Source: Nitriliruptorales bacterium (lineage in GTDB: Bacteria; Actinomycetota; Nitriliruptoria; Euzebyales; Egibacteraceae). Taken from it: DNA of 6,041 bases. Of the stretch, positions 5,934 to 6,041 are shown piece by piece; positions within the stretch are counted from its first letter, which is position 1, and each line of letters starts with the position of its first letter. The position numbers and the translations under genes were made by a program. Location of the stretch: contig SKPY01000029.1 of assembly GCA_007119305.1 (NCBI GenBank), positions 1 through 6,041 on the forward strand. The letters are read 5' to 3'. The notes below the pieces were generated by a model, which did not search any database, had not been told where the DNA came from, and was given only the letters and a program-made list of their open reading frames with translations.

Positions 5934-6041
5934 TCGATGTCGCGGTCATCGCCCTTTGGATGGGGCACGCCGACATCCGCTCAACGAACGTCTACCTCCA
6001 CGCCGACATGACCATCAAACAACGAGCCCTTGACCTCACCA
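5930..6041 (+). pseudogene. ritC: RitC-like tyrosine recombinase, 3' part, runs off window
   Basis: This continues the recombinase broken at 1921. In frame from 5930 it reads GVDVAVIALWMGHADIRSTN then VYLHADMTIKQRALDLT, open to the window edge. This is the C-terminal end of a tyrosine recombinase catalytic domain: the second catalytic His is in WMGH and the nucleophile Tyr is in VYLHADM, nine residues on, numbered about 285 and 294 in the rejoined protein. There is no start codon of its own and no ribosome site, so it is unlikely to be translated independently. The family's usual length of about 330 residues suggests that only some 20 residues lie beyond the window. Confidence 0.85.

Larger units (their letters stand above)
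97..6041 (+). mobile_element. Partial RIT (recombinase-in-trio) element hosting the insertion
   Basis: Two overlapping, same-direction tyrosine recombinase genes of about 313 and (rejoined) about 330 residues match the ritB-ritC part of RIT elements, which carry ritA-ritB-ritC and are bounded by inverted repeats. Neither boundary of the element is in the window, and a full ritA is not visible. The left limit given is only the start of the possible ritA tail. Confidence 0.6.

Overview
The window holds two tyrosine-recombinase mobile elements, one inserted inside the other. No host housekeeping gene is visible. The DNA is clearly GC-rich, with G/C-dominated third codon positions, GTG starts and 4 to 11 base gene overlaps. 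This fits a high-GC bacterium, most likely an actinomycete, but nothing here fixes the genus.

Outer element. From about 168 on the plus strand come a complete 313-residue tyrosine recombinase and then, overlapping it by ATGA, a second one. The pair looks like ritB and ritC of a RIT element (recombinase in trio: three adjacent, overlapping tyrosine recombinase genes ritA-ritB-ritC). A ritA is expected upstream. Only a possible 24-residue tail of it (97-171) can be read here, and the first ~100 bases may be the end of yet another insertion.

Inner element. The ritC-like gene is split by an insert of about 4.0 kb (about 1922-5929). Its 5' part (1106-1921) keeps the Arg, Lys and H-x-x-R catalytic residues. 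Its 3' part (from 5930 to the window edge) carries the last His and the Tyr nucleophile. Joining the halves with a 4008-base insert removed restores one frame through HLLQ-S-GVDVAVIALWMGH. The insert carries three minus-strand genes in the Tn554 tnpA-tnpB-tnpC order: a 367-residue tyrosine recombinase (4708-5811), a 760-residue tyrosine recombinase (2429-4711) and a 142-residue accessory protein (2011-2439). Each gene overlaps the next, which suggests one translationally coupled mRNA running from the 5.9-kb end toward the 1.9-kb end. The insert ends in a perfect 12-base inverted repeat, which is not expected of classical Tn554.

Reading of the whole: a Tn554-like transposon has landed in the catalytic domain of a RIT recombinase, probably disabling it. 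The most interesting points are the nested architecture, the conserved-motif target, the terminal inverted repeats, and three tandem C-x4-C / C-x2-H zinc-finger-like modules at the TnpB N-terminus. I saw no RNA genes, CRISPR array, toxin-antitoxin, resistance or other cargo genes.
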